This document shows, piece after piece, positions 18,550 through 27,647 of a stretch of 64,000 bases of DNA. Below the pieces are notes generated by a model. It worked only from the letters and a program-made list of their open reading frames with translations. It was not told the origin of the DNA and searched no databases. Source of the stretch: Gracilimonas sp965227215 (GTDB lineage: Bacteria > Bacteroidota > Rhodothermia > Balneolales > Balneolaceae); NCBI GenBank assembly GCA_965227215.1, contig OZ245729.1, forward strand, positions 1,116,001-1,180,000, given 5' to 3'. Position 1 is the stretch's first letter. Every line of letters begins with the position of its first letter. Position numbers and translations under genes: made by a program.

Positions 18550-18624
18550 GAGCCCGGCCTTGGTCGTATAGTTTTCGAAGTTTATGGCAAACGGTCAGGC
18601 AAGAATCTTGTTACAAGACAAAGG

Positions 18625-19065
18625 CTAATTATTTGATTCGCAATAATTTTTTACAGCCACCATATCTTTCTCCAGTGCTTTTTTCATGATGCCTTTCATC
18701 AACGGGTTGACGATTTTTGACATCAATTTATAGGCTTTGGCATCCATTATGAGTGTGAGTTCGGTTCCATCTTCTTTTCTTTCAACGGTGAACAGTGAAT
18801 CCCAAATTGTACCCATGGTATCCGAAACGATACGAATGTGAGCATTTTCAACCAGTTCGGTTACCTCGAGGTCTGTGGTAGCTTCCCGCCCGTTCATGTC
18901 GCGGGTTTCCCTGAACTTTGTTCCCACTCCGTATTCCTGCTCGGTCAAGAACTCCACGTTAGTGATATCCGGCACTGCTTTGGAAAAATTCTTTATATCC
19001 GAAACGGTTTTGAAAACCAGCTCTTTGGGAGCATTGATATGCTTAGTTACCGTGATGGTGCTCAT
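18625..19065 (-). CDS. SRPBCC-family protein (polyketide cyclase/START-like)
   Basis: The 146-residue protein opens with ITVTKHINAPKELVFKTVSDIKNFSKAVP, the usual first strand and helix of SRPBCC lipid- or hydrophobic-ligand-binding domains. A central VEFLTEQEYGVGTKFRETR and a long C-terminal helix (LMKGIMKKALEKDMVAVKNY) complete the fold. The ligand is unknown. Confidence 0.85.
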   Translation of the reverse strand: MSTITVTKHINAPKELVFKTVSDIKNFSKAVPDITNVEFLTEQEYGVGTKFRETRDMNGREATTDLEVTELVENAHIRIVSDTMGTIWDSLFTVERKEDGTELTLIMDAKAYKLMSKIVNPLMKGIMKKALEKDMVAVKNYCESNN

Positions 19066-19137
19066 AGCTTTACCCGGTTAGTGAATGGATAAAACTAAGT
19101 TAATAGAATGGAAATTAAGTGCAACTTCGATCTTTGC

Positions 19138-19538
19138 TTACGAGAGCCGTTTTCTAATCTCTTCCATTTTATGGTTTCGATCTATTGAATACACATTCCC
19201 TTCTGACTCGATATACTTATAAACCAAAAGTGCACGCTCCAAATACTGAGAAGGGTTTTTATCTGTTTTCTCATCTTTTGACAGAACCGAAGCCAGTTCA
19301 AATAATAGGTCAGCAACCCGCTCCATATTTTCATGGTTCATCCCCGGATGTTCTTCCAGCTTACCGAGCATTTCTTTTGCCTCCATGTCAGCAAGTCGTT
19401 TATATTCAGATCGAGTTGCTCATTCAGTGCCTGATTTGAGATTTCTATCTCTTGATCCGCCTTTTCGGGATTTTTAAAACCCACTACCGCAGCAATCACC
19501 CGTGCCAATACCTGAGTGAGTTGATGAATCTGCCGCAT
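19138..19538 (-). pseudogene. DUF6483-like gene broken by a single frameshift
   Basis: Two overlapping minus-strand frames give halves of one small protein. The first (from ATG at 19538) reads MRQIHQLTQVLARVIAAVVG ... LDLNINDLL, and the second (through 19386) continues DMEAKEMLGKLEEHPGMN to the stop at 19138. The expected join ...INDLL/DMEAKEML... needs one base added near 19388-19391. The intact protein would be about 133 residues, with the helical layout I associate with DUF6483. It could be a real null allele, a sequencing error or, less likely, recoding. It lies downstream of hemL in the opposite order to transcription, i.e. at the tail of the heme cluster. Confidence 0.7.
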
Positions 19539-19574
19539 GATATAATCGTTCTGATTTATAATAGCATGCCGGTT

Positions 19575-20867
19575 TTAGTTAGAAATTTCAGCGATCGTCT
19601 CCTCAAAGGCAGTAAGAATAAAGCTGATGTCATCTGCTGTCAGCGAGTTGGACAGGAAGAAAGCCTCGAAGGGAGATGGAGGCAAATGGACACCTCGATT
19701 TAGCATTCCGTGAAAGATCTTCCCAAAAAGCTCTTTGTCGGTGCGGTTAGCGTCATCAAAGGTTTCCACCGGACCTTCACAGTAAAACACCCCTATCATT
19801 GAACCAACGCGATTCATAGCAAAAGGAATGCTGTGCTCTTCCAGTATCTTAGAGATTCCGGCAGCCAGTACCTGCGACTTTTTCTCCAGCTCTTCATACA
19901 CTTTCGGGTTCTCCTTCAACTTCTTGAGAAGTGTGAAACCGGCTGCCATAGCCAACGGATTTCCAGATAAAGTTCCCGCCTGATAAACCGGCCCGGTCGG
20001 AGCTACATAATTCATTATTTCTTCTTTACCACCATAAGCACCCACCGGCAATCCGGCACCGATTATTTTACCATAGGTTACCATGTCAGCTGTAATCCCA
20101 TATACTTTCTGAGCGCCCTGAAAATCTACCCGGAAACCCGTCATCACTTCATCAAAAATGAGTACAATATTGTGTTTATCACAAAGCTCACGTAGTCCTT
20201 CCAAAAATCCTTTTTTAGCTGGAATACATCCCATATTCCCGGCTACAGGTTCCAGAATGATGGCGGCTATTCCATCTTTGTTGGCTTCCACCAGTTTCTC
20301 AACAGAATCCAGGTTATTGTATTCAGCGTTGAGGGTATCTTTGGCCGTTCCCTCCGTAACTCCCGGACTGCTTGGTTCGCCCATAGTCAGCGCACCGCTT
20401 CCCGCTTCAATCAAAAAGGAATCCCCGTGGCCGTGGTAGTTTCCTTTAAACTTGATGATCTTATTCTTACCGGTATATCCCCGGGCAACCCGAATGGCGC
20501 TCATCGTGGCTTCGGTTCCGGAATTCACCATCCGGATTTTATCCACACCTGGTACAGAACCTGTAATCAATTCTGCCATCTCCACTTCCAGTCGGGTTGG
20601 AGCTCCAAAAGAGGTTGAATGTTCGGCTGTTTGCTGAACGGCTTTGATAACATCCGGCTCGGCATGCCCTAGCAGCATTGGTCCCCAAGAACTGATCAGA
20701 TCGATGTAGCGATTGCCTTCTTCATCCCAGAGATAAGAACCCTGAGCGCGGGTTATAAACAGGGGCGTTCCGCCTACGCTGTTAAAAGCCCGAACCGGAG
20801 AATTAACCCCGCCCGGGATCACTTTTGATGCTCGTTCGTACAGTTCTTTACTCTTCGGATAATCCAT
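19575..20867 (-). CDS. hemL: Glutamate-1-semialdehyde 2,1-aminomutase HemL
   Basis: HemL is the PLP enzyme that turns glutamate-1-semialdehyde into 5-aminolevulinate, the second step of the C5 heme route. The product is 430 residues from the ATG at 20867 (MDYPKSKELYERASKVIPGG); a TTG five codons upstream could also start it. It shows PVRAFNSVGGTPLFI, the VNSGTEATMSAIRVARG cofactor pocket, FDEVMTGFR and the Schiff-base lysine in MVTYGKIIGAGLPVGAYGG. It is the last gene of the minus-strand heme cluster, after hemB. Confidence 0.97.
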   Translation of the reverse strand: MDYPKSKELYERASKVIPGGVNSPVRAFNSVGGTPLFITRAQGSYLWDEEGNRYIDLISSWGPMLLGHAEPDVIKAVQQTAEHSTSFGAPTRLEVEMAELITGSVPGVDKIRMVNSGTEATMSAIRVARGYTGKNKIIKFKGNYHGHGDSFLIEAGSGALTMGEPSSPGVTEGTAKDTLNAEYNNLDSVEKLVEANKDGIAAIILEPVAGNMGCIPAKKGFLEGLRELCDKHNIVLIFDEVMTGFRVDFQGAQKVYGITADMVTYGKIIGAGLPVGAYGGKEEIMNYVAPTGPVYQAGTLSGNPLAMAAGFTLLKKLKENPKVYEELEKKSQVLAAGISKILEEHSIPFAMNRVGSMIGVFYCEGPVETFDDANRTDKELFGKIFHGMLNRGVHLPPSPFEAFFLSNSLTADDISFILTAFEETIAEISN

Positions 20868-20892
20868 AGTTCTGTTTATCAATTAAAAATGT

Positions 20893-21873
20893 TTATTGAT
20901 TCAATAATCTTGCCGCTGACTTCGCAAAATAGGTTGCTATCAAATCGGCGCCGGCTCTTTTGAAACCCAAAAGTGCTTCCATCATGGCCTCTTCTTCATT
21001 GAGCCATCCTTTTTCGGCGGCCGCTTTAATCATGGCGTATTCACCGGAAACGTTATATACCGAAACCGGAATGTTGAAATTCTGTTTTACAGCGTGTACC
21101 ACATCCAGATAAGGCATTCCCGGCTTCACCATTACGATATCAGCTCCTTCCTGAATATCCAGCTCCACCTCACGCAGTGCTTCATCCACATTGGCGGGAT
21201 TCATCTGATAGGTTTTCTTATCGCCGAATCCGGGGGCAGAATCCAAAGCGTCACGGAAAGGTCCGTAGTAAGAAGAAGCATATTTAGCACTGTATGCCAT
21301 GATACTTGTGTTCTCAAAGCCGGCCTCGTCAAGGGCTTCACGCATGGCTCCAATCCGGCCATCCATCATATCAGATGGGGCAACCATATCGGTCCCTGCT
21401 TTGGCATGACTCACCGCCATCTTAGAAAGTATCTCTACAGATGGATCATTTACAATTTCGCCATCTACCACGATGCCATCATGGCCATACGAGGAATACG
21501 GGTCCATCGCCACATCGGTCATGACAAATAAATCCGGGTAATTCTTTTTTATGAACCGAACCGATTGTTGCATCAGCCCCTCATCATTCAAGGCTTCGGT
21601 ACCTTTATTATCCTTTTTGTCATCGGGCACCTTCACAAATAACAACACCGACTGAATCCCAACTTCCACCAGCTCATCCAGTTCATCCGTTAACAAATCT
21701 AACGAATAACGAAAATACTCCGGCATGCTGGGGATTTCCTCTTTCTTATTCTCTCCCTCCATGATGAAAATAGGAGCAATGAAGTCGGATGGATGTAACC
21801 GGTTTTCCTGTACCATTTCCCGGATGGCAGCTGATTGCCGGTTTCGTCGTAATCGGGTTGTTGGGTATTTCAT
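20893..21873 (-). CDS. hemB: Porphobilinogen synthase HemB
   Basis: HemB condenses two 5-aminolevulinates into porphobilinogen. The 326-residue product starts TTRLRRNRQSAAIREMV and contains the active-site segments VAPSDMMDGRIGAMR, SAKYASSYYGPFRDAL (first lysine) and MVKPGMPYLDVV (Schiff-base lysine). The metal-site region TDVAMDPYSSYGHDG lacks the three-cysteine zinc cluster, so it is probably of the magnesium-type group. It follows hemF after a gap carrying a dispersed repeat. Confidence 0.97.
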   Translation of the reverse strand: MKYPTTRLRRNRQSAAIREMVQENRLHPSDFIAPIFIMEGENKKEEIPSMPEYFRYSLDLLTDELDELVEVGIQSVLLFVKVPDDKKDNKGTEALNDEGLMQQSVRFIKKNYPDLFVMTDVAMDPYSSYGHDGIVVDGEIVNDPSVEILSKMAVSHAKAGTDMVAPSDMMDGRIGAMREALDEAGFENTSIMAYSAKYASSYYGPFRDALDSAPGFGDKKTYQMNPANVDEALREVELDIQEGADIVMVKPGMPYLDVVHAVKQNFNIPVSVYNVSGEYAMIKAAAEKGWLNEEEAMMEALLGFKRAGADLIATYFAKSAARLLNQ

Positions 21874-21889
21874 TTCAATTTCTTTTTAT

Positions 21890-21964
21890 GTCATTCAGAG
21901 CGAGAGCGATGAATCTTCACAGGTTCTACTTGTGAAGATCCTTCGGAAGTATCCTCAGGATGAC
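21890..21964. repeat. GTCATTCAGAG...CCTCAGGATGAC palindromic repeat
   Basis: The ends GTCATTCAGAG and CCTCAGGATGAC are imperfectly complementary, and the centre holds the perfect arms TCTTCACA and TGTGAAGA. This resembles the common GTCATCCTGAG-type intergenic repeat and sits between hemF and hemB. Confidence 0.7.
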
Positions 21965-21987
21965 TATTAAGACTTACTGATGTTAAT

Positions 21988-22914
21988 TCAATAATTAATC
22001 CAATCAATCGGTTTCAGGTGTTCCACCAGCTCGGCTTCGGGGCTTCCCTCTTCCGGATGATGATCGTAGACCCACTGTACTTTAGGCGGCAGACTCATCA
22101 AGATGGATTCAATCCGGCCTTTGGTCTTCAATCCAAATAAAGTACCACGATCATGAATCAAATTGAATTCAACATAACGTCCCCGGCGGATTTCCTGCCA
22201 GTCGCGATGCTTCTGTTCGTAATCATGATCTTTGCGTTTCTTCATGATGGGCACATAAGCATCGGTGAATGCAAAACCGGCCGCCCTGCTAAAGTCGAAT
22301 AACTCATCTGCGGATCGGTTTTCATCGGGGCGCTGATAATCAAAAAACAACCCGCCTATTCCCCGTGCTTCCTCCCGGTGATGATTGTAAAAGTAGGCAT
22401 CGCATTCGGCTTTAAAGTCAGGATAATATTCCGGGTGGAACCGATCGCATACTTCTTTGTGAACCTGATGAAAATGTTTTGTGTCCTCCGGGAACAGATA
22501 ATAGGGAGTCATGTCTGCCCCGCCACCAAACCACTGATCTTTCAGCTCGCCGGTGTCCTTATCATACAATTCAAAATATCGGTAGTTGGCATGAACCGTG
22601 GGCACAAAAGGATTTCTGGGGTGGATGACCAGGGAAACGCCCGTCGCAAAAAACTCGGATTCCGGTACATCAAATTTCTCTTGCATGGCTTCAGGCAGTG
22701 GTCCGCCCACGGCAGATACATTCACCCCGCCTTTTTCTATCACATCGCCATCGGCAATAATGCGCGTGCTGCCTCCTCCGAATCCTTCCCGTTCCCAGTC
22801 TTCAATGCGAAACTTTTGAGCTCCGTCAACAGCCTCCAGTTCATCGCAGATATGTTGTTGCACATCCTTAACAAACCGGCTGAATTCTTCTTTTTTGGAT
22901 TTCAATTCTGGCAT
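21988..22914 (-). CDS. hemF: Oxygen-dependent coproporphyrinogen III oxidase HemF
   Basis: HemF oxidatively decarboxylates coproporphyrinogen III to protoporphyrinogen IX using O2, indicating aerobic heme synthesis. The 308-residue product has WEREGFGGGSTRII, GVSLVIHPRNPFVPTVHANYR, WFGGGADMTPYYLF, GGLFFDYQR and the C-terminal RGRYVEFNLIHDRGTLFGL. All are family hallmarks, and the length is normal. It lies between hemE and hemB in the cluster. Confidence 0.97.
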   Translation of the reverse strand: MPELKSKKEEFSRFVKDVQQHICDELEAVDGAQKFRIEDWEREGFGGGSTRIIADGDVIEKGGVNVSAVGGPLPEAMQEKFDVPESEFFATGVSLVIHPRNPFVPTVHANYRYFELYDKDTGELKDQWFGGGADMTPYYLFPEDTKHFHQVHKEVCDRFHPEYYPDFKAECDAYFYNHHREEARGIGGLFFDYQRPDENRSADELFDFSRAAGFAFTDAYVPIMKKRKDHDYEQKHRDWQEIRRGRYVEFNLIHDRGTLFGLKTKGRIESILMSLPPKVQWVYDHHPEEGSPEAELVEHLKPIDWINY

Positions 22915-23018
22915 ATAAAGCTGGGTTTAGTTCATTTCGGTTCGGCGAACCGATGTACGTTTACTTAATGAACCGGGGTTCGTTTACTTAGGTGCGTACC
23001 GAGGAATATTTTTTTTCT

Positions 23019-23044
23019 GGTTCCGATCGCTCTGCGTCGGAACC
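23019..23044. repeat. Dispersed GGTTCCG hairpin repeat, copy 2
   Basis: Perfect inverted repeat GGTTCCGA-N10-TCGGAACC with loop TCGCTCTGCG, between hemE and hemF. It is the clearest member of the family also present at 2305 and 29262. Confidence 0.75.
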
Positions 23045-23050
23045 AACTCT

Positions 23051-24082
23051 TCAATATCTAAAATTCTTAACCGTATCCACGAATCGTTTGGCATTCTCTA
23101 CCGGAACATTCGGCAGAATTCCGTGCCCCAAATTCGCTATGTAATTCCCTTTTCCAAATCGGTTCATCATCTCTGTAGCTTCAGCTTCGATCTGTTCCGG
23201 ATTCATCAACAGCTTGGATGGATCAAAATTTCCCTGAACAGCTTTATCACCGGCAAATTCGCGGGCATGTTCGGGCGTGCATCCCCAGCCAATTCCAAAA
23301 CCGGATACATTCGTGTTGGCAAAAAACGGATAACTCCATTCAGCATCTTTGCAAAACATGATCAGAGGCACACCATAATCTTCCTCAGCAATTCGCTGCA
23401 AGTGTGGGAGAGCCAATTTCCGGAAATCATCCGGCCCCAAAGCTGCGGCCCACGATTCAAAAACCTGAAGTGCTTGTGCTCCTGCTTTTACCTGATGATG
23501 CAGATACTGGATGGTTTGATCCGTCATCACTTTCAGTAGCTTTTGAGCCGCTTCCGGTTGTGAGAATAAAAAGGATTTTGCGGTCGAAAAGGTTTTTGAG
23601 CCCTGCCCTTCTACCAGGTAACAGAAGAGTGTCCACGGTGCTCCGGCAAAGCCGATTAACGGAACCCGGCCATCCAGGGTTTTCCGTGTGATCGACAGCG
23701 CATCATATACATAGCTCAACTGCTCTTCTGCCGGAATGATATTCAGGTTTTCGACCTGCTCTACCGTCCGGATTGGATCCGGCAAATATGGACCGAATCC
23801 CGGCTTCAGTTGTACTTCAATATCCAGACATTCGATCAATACCAGGATATCGGAAAACAGAATAGCCGCATCCGTACCCACGATATCAATGGGCTGAATG
23901 GTGATTTCGCAAGCCAGCTCCGGTGTTTTGACCCGTTCAAAAAAGCTATACTTCCTTTTGATCTCCATGTACTCCGGCAGGTACCGCCCGGCCTGACGCA
24001 TCATCCATACCGGCGGTCGTTCAGTCTCATTGCCTTCAAGTACATCAAGAAGCAATCGGTTTTTCAATTCAGGAAATTTCAT
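23051..24082 (-). CDS. hemE: Uroporphyrinogen decarboxylase HemE
   Basis: HemE removes four acetate carboxyls from uroporphyrinogen III to give coproporphyrinogen III. The 343-residue product has the signature RPPVWMMRQAGRYLPEY at about residues 21-37, ILFSDILVLIECLDIEV, GFAGAPWTLFCYLVEG and the C-terminal NLGHGILPNVPVENAKRFV. It starts 2 bases after the hemD stop, so it is cotranscribed. Confidence 0.97.
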   Translation of the reverse strand: MKFPELKNRLLLDVLEGNETERPPVWMMRQAGRYLPEYMEIKRKYSFFERVKTPELACEITIQPIDIVGTDAAILFSDILVLIECLDIEVQLKPGFGPYLPDPIRTVEQVENLNIIPAEEQLSYVYDALSITRKTLDGRVPLIGFAGAPWTLFCYLVEGQGSKTFSTAKSFLFSQPEAAQKLLKVMTDQTIQYLHHQVKAGAQALQVFESWAAALGPDDFRKLALPHLQRIAEEDYGVPLIMFCKDAEWSYPFFANTNVSGFGIGWGCTPEHAREFAGDKAVQGNFDPSKLLMNPEQIEAEATEMMNRFGKGNYIANLGHGILPNVPVENAKRFVDTVKNFRY

Positions 24083-24084
24083 GA

Positions 24085-24774
24085 TCAGTTAAAATAATTT
24101 TTAATGGATTCAGTCAGGTCGTCGAGGGTATAATATTCGGGGATAATACAATTTTCAAAACCCGCTTCTGATGCTGCAGCTTCTGTGGTAGGACCGATAC
24201 AAAAAACTTTAGCCGTCCCGTTAATTTCATTCCGTTCCGAAAAAGACTCTACTGCACTTGGGCTCATAAAAACAATGCCATCGTAATTGGAAGTATTCAG
24301 GGTGTGCGGAGCCAACTTGGTTCGATAAACTTCCACCGAGGTAAGGCTAACCTCTTTACCCAGCAATTTATTTAAATCGCCTGCTTTCAAATTACCGCAG
24401 AAATGAGTCACGCTTTTCAGTTCAAGCTTCTTCATTTTTTCGGCCAGTGCTACTACATTGTACTCGTCCGGAATAGTGACTTCCAGATTCAGTTCCTCAA
24501 GCATCTCAGCCGTTTTGGAGCCAACGGCAAAAATATGGTCGGGAACTTCCAGGTCGTTAATAACCGGCTTAATGGCTTTTACTGCTCTTTTACTGGTAAA
24601 TATCCATGCATCGGTTTGATCGGGCAGCTGACTGATCCACATGGCCGGTATCACATACTCAAAAGTAATGAAAGGCACGCTTTCCACAGAAAAGCCGGAC
24701 GACTGCAAAGCTGCCATCCTCTCTTTTTTAAGCCGGGTGGTGAATAAAATTTTGGGCTTTTTTTGGTTAATCAT
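24085..24774 (-). CDS. hemD: Uroporphyrinogen-III synthase HemD
   Basis: HemD cyclises hydroxymethylbilane with inversion of ring D. These enzymes diverge strongly, but the 229-residue product has the bilobed layout and the typical short motifs WIFTSKRAVKAI, FAVGSKTAEML, YRTKL and GIVFMSPSAVESF ... CIGPTTEAAASEAGF. Its start overlaps the hemC end by 8 bases. Position between hemC and hemE confirms the call. Confidence 0.93.
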   Translation of the reverse strand: MINQKKPKILFTTRLKKERMAALQSSGFSVESVPFITFEYVIPAMWISQLPDQTDAWIFTSKRAVKAIKPVINDLEVPDHIFAVGSKTAEMLEELNLEVTIPDEYNVVALAEKMKKLELKSVTHFCGNLKAGDLNKLLGKEVSLTSVEVYRTKLAPHTLNTSNYDGIVFMSPSAVESFSERNEINGTAKVFCIGPTTEAAASEAGFENCIIPEYYTLDDLTESIKNYFN

Positions 24775-25669
24775 TGGAATTTCGGTGGGTTAATAATTCA
24801 ACCGCTCCGTCTTTCTTCAATAAATCAGCCCATTGATGTCCTTTTTCAGCTGTGGCTTCTGAAACCGGAATTTCTCGTTTTACATCCATCCGTCGGGAAC
24901 CATCCAAAGCCAGCACAGCTCCGACAAAATAAAGCATATCATCTTTGATGTAGGCATGAGCCCCGACCGGAGATGAACAACCCGCTTCCAGTTCATTCAG
25001 GAAAGCCCGTTCAATATCTACACAAATCCGGGTTTCCTCGTGATTCAGCTTGTCAAATATTTCGCGATGAGCGGTATCTTTTCTAGCTACCACGCCAACC
25101 GCTCCCTGTGATGGCGCCGGTATCATCCAATCCAGCACTTCGCTGATTCTGTTTTCCAGACCAATACGTTCCAAACCGGCATAGGCAAAAACAGCTCCGT
25201 ACCAATCACTTTCATCTACTTTCCGGACGCGGGTTGGTACATTACCTCTCAACCCAACTACTTCATCATCCGGAAAACGGTTTTTCCAGAAGGCGGTTCT
25301 ACGTATGCTCCCGGTTGCAATCGTACGGTGTGTATGCTCTTTTGCTTCTTCAGGCTTAACCAGTACATCGCGGGGGTTTCCTCTTTCTAACACAGAAACC
25401 AAATCGAGATCATTCAATAGAACGGTGGGGACATCTTTCAGGGAATGAACGGCGAGATCAACCTCTCCTTTTATAAGTGCATCATCCAACGCTTTGGTAA
25501 AAACACCTTTGTCGCCCAATTTATGAATGGGTATATCCTGTTCTTTATCACCAAACGACTCAATTTCAACAAGCTGTGTTTGCACACCAAGGTCGTTCAG
25601 CTTTCTACTGACTAATTCCGCTTGCCAGAGAGCGAGCGTACTTTTACGGGTACCTATTTTAAGCTTCAT
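24767..25669 (-). CDS. hemC: Hydroxymethylbilane synthase HemC
   Basis: HemC polymerises four porphobilinogens using a covalent dipyrromethane cofactor. I choose the ATG at 25669 (MKLKIGTRKSTLALWQAELV); the open frame extends 12 codons upstream without resemblance to the family. Motifs: VHSLKDVPT, RNP(R)DVLV, IATGSIRRTAF, and the cofactor cysteine in ELEAGCSSPVGAHAY. It overlaps the hemA end by 11 bases, pointing to translational coupling. Confidence 0.97.
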   Translation of the reverse strand: MKLKIGTRKSTLALWQAELVSRKLNDLGVQTQLVEIESFGDKEQDIPIHKLGDKGVFTKALDDALIKGEVDLAVHSLKDVPTVLLNDLDLVSVLERGNPRDVLVKPEEAKEHTHRTIATGSIRRTAFWKNRFPDDEVVGLRGNVPTRVRKVDESDWYGAVFAYAGLERIGLENRISEVLDWMIPAPSQGAVGVVARKDTAHREIFDKLNHEETRICVDIERAFLNELEAGCSSPVGAHAYIKDDMLYFVGAVLALDGSRRMDVKREIPVSEATAEKGHQWADLLKKDGAVELLTHRNSND

Positions 25670-26837
25670 TTTGTGCCTTCTCGAATTCTTTATCGATTCG
25701 ATCAATATGAATAGCCATGATTTTCTTTTTGATGCGACGGGTCACTTCCTCCATCTGCGCATAAGAGTCATCGTCCATCTTATGTTTAACCCGGTCCAGC
25801 TCCGCATCGGTAATATCACTTAGCCGGTGATCAATTTCTTTGATGCGCGGCAAGAGATACCTGGATCGTTTCACGCCTTTGAGGAAATCAGCTTTTTCCT
25901 CCTCAATGATCTTCTTGATTTTAGGAATGGCTTTTTCTCTCTTTTCCAGCGCTTTTTGGTTGTCTTCATGGATGGAATCCATATCAACCAATGTAACGTT
26001 TTCTAATTCACCAACGGCCGGATCTACATTGCGTGGTACGCTCAGATCAAGTACCAGCTGAGATTTCTCAACTCCTTCAAAGTGCTCGGGCAGTAAAATA
26101 GGTTTAGTGGCGCCGGTAGCAGCTATGATGAGGTCTGCCTTTTTGATTTCTTCCTCGAGTTCAGAAAAAGCATGAGCTTTAATATCAAATGTAGAAGCGA
26201 GTTCCTTGGCTCTGTCTATGGTTCGGTTTACTACAGATATATGTTCTGCGCCATTGGAAACAAGGTTTTTACAGGAAACCTTACCCATTTTTCCGGCCCC
26301 AACCAGTAGTATGTTAACGGAACTCAGATCTTTAAAGTGATCGAGGGCGTGCTGGGTAGCTGCAAATCCGACAGAAGCCGTACCTCGTCCGAAATCGGTT
26401 TCAGTACGGCTTCTTTTGTGTGCTCGGAAAACGGATTGTATCAGCTGATGAAATTCGCCGGAAAGCTGATCCTTAGATTTTTTGTAGGCCTGCTTTACCT
26501 GCTGAATAATTTGAACATCTCCCAATACCTGAGAATCGAGCCCGGTGCCTACCTTATATAAATGATTATAGGCGTCCTCTTCTTCATACACATAACCGTG
26601 TTCCTTAAAAAATTTGCGGTCGGTATTGGTTGATTTGCACAGTGCTGATATCAATACTTCCGCATCACAAAAAGCATATAGCTCGGTTCGATTGCAGGTA
26701 TCCAGCATCACCACACCTCCGGGAATGTCTTTGGTATGAAAATCCAAAAGCTCCCTGCGATGATTGTCTAAATAAAATAATTCACGAATAGAGACCTCAC
26801 TTTTCCAGTGAGAAATTCCTATTGCACTAAACCTCAT
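25659..26837 (-). CDS. hemA: Glutamyl-tRNA reductase HemA
   Basis: HemA reduces glutamyl-tRNA to glutamate-1-semialdehyde, the committed step of C5 heme synthesis. The 392-residue product starts MRFSAIGISHWKSEVSIREL, with the catalytic Cys48 in MLDTCNRTELYAF. It has the NADPH-binding ILLVGAGKMGKVSCKNLV near 180 and a C-terminal dimerisation helix region. It is the first gene of the cluster hemA-C-D-E-F-B-L, and its leader carries a -7 box and repeated ATGTGAA sites. Confidence 0.97.
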   Translation of the reverse strand: MRFSAIGISHWKSEVSIRELFYLDNHRRELLDFHTKDIPGGVVMLDTCNRTELYAFCDAEVLISALCKSTNTDRKFFKEHGYVYEEEDAYNHLYKVGTGLDSQVLGDVQIIQQVKQAYKKSKDQLSGEFHQLIQSVFRAHKRSRTETDFGRGTASVGFAATQHALDHFKDLSSVNILLVGAGKMGKVSCKNLVSNGAEHISVVNRTIDRAKELASTFDIKAHAFSELEEEIKKADLIIAATGATKPILLPEHFEGVEKSQLVLDLSVPRNVDPAVGELENVTLVDMDSIHEDNQKALEKREKAIPKIKKIIEEEKADFLKGVKRSRYLLPRIKEIDHRLSDITDAELDRVKHKMDDDSYAQMEEVTRRIKKKIMAIHIDRIDKEFEKAQNEA

Positions 26838-26888
26838 AAATAGCTTCTAAAAAATTTCCGGCACATTGAATGACAAAGTAGATTCTGA

Positions 26889-26972
26889 ATGTGAAGATTA
26901 TGTGAAGAAAAAATTCACATTACTTGAAAAACACTACTTAAATGATGTATAGCCTGATTTGTATCTTCACAT
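26889..26972 (-). promoter_or_regulatory. Four ATGTGAA/TTCACAT sites in the hemA leader
   Basis: Copies lie at 26889-26895, 26900-26906, 26914-26920 (TTCACAT) and 26966-26972 (TTCACAT). The middle pair forms the inverted repeat ATGTGAA-N7-TTCACAT. All fall between the predicted start of transcription and the hemA start codon, suggesting an operator for a heme- or redox-responsive regulator. The binding protein is unknown. Confidence 0.45.
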
Positions 26973-26987
26973 TTCATGAAAGCGTGC

Positions 26988-26995
26988 CAAAGATA
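26988..26995 (-). promoter_or_regulatory. -7 box (TATCTTTG) for the heme cluster
   Basis: On the minus strand TATCTTTG matches TAnnTTTG about 150 bases upstream of hemA. No clear -33 element was found at the usual spacing. Confidence 0.45.
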
Positions 26996-27269
26996 AGCCT
27001 CTTTCTGTTTAGAATTAATTCAAATTCTTTATTTCGCTGATAGGGAGTGATTTTCCTTATCAAAGAAACCTTTTCTGATTCATTTCTTTTTTCAACTTAC
27101 CGCCACTCCCCTAACCTTATCCCTATCCCTGCCTCCTTACTTGACGCACTTGGGAACAGGAACAGTTCACCGCAGTGTTGAGGCGGCTACCACATCAACA
27201 TCCTTCCTCGATGTTAAATAGCTCAATGACTATATTCTCTCTTCTTCAAAAATATTAAATAAGCGTTTT

Positions 27270-27626
27270 ATGGATCTTCAGTTAACAGGAAAAGTCACAC
27301 AAGTTTTAGATGAGCAATCGGGTCAGGGGAAAAACGGTCCATGGAGAAAAAGGGATTTTATTCTTGAAACCAAAGGGCAGTATCCCAAGCAGGTATGTAT
27401 TACACAATGGGGAGATAACATCGACCAACAAGCGGTAAATAAAGGGGATGAAGTCACCGTTTCCATTGATATTCGAAGCCGAGAATACAAAGGAAATTGG
27501 TACACCGACGTGAAAGCCTGGAAAGTGGAAAAAGCCCAGGGCGATGTTCAGGCACCACCAAGTGCACCCGGTTTGACTCGCGAAGGAAATCAGGAAATGG
27601 ACCTGGACGACGACCTCCCATTTTAG
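27270..27626 (+). CDS. DUF3127 family OB-fold-like protein
   Basis: The 118-residue product starts MDLQLTGKVTQVLDEQSGQG and contains WRKRDFILETKGQYPKQV and VTVSIDIRSREYKGNWYTDVKAW, the strands of the DUF3127 domain, predicted to be an OB-type fold. It ends in an acidic tail, MDLDDDLPF, closely resembling the SSB C-terminal tip that recruits replication and repair proteins. Single-stranded nucleic acid binding is therefore a reasonable inference, not shown. Confidence 0.88.
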   Translation: MDLQLTGKVTQVLDEQSGQGKNGPWRKRDFILETKGQYPKQVCITQWGDNIDQQAVNKGDEVTVSIDIRSREYKGNWYTDVKAWKVEKAQGDVQAPPSAPGLTREGNQEMDLDDDLPF

Positions 27627-27647
27627 TCTGGCCGGAATTTACTAATC

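Larger units (their letters stand above)
26838..27269. other. Divergent spacer between hemA and the DUF3127 gene
   Basis: About 430 bases without a gene. The part near hemA is AT-rich and holds the hemA -7 box and four ATGTGAA/TTCACAT sites. The part near 27100-27200 shows no recognisable element. No tRNA-like or riboswitch fold was evident by eye. Confidence 0.6.
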
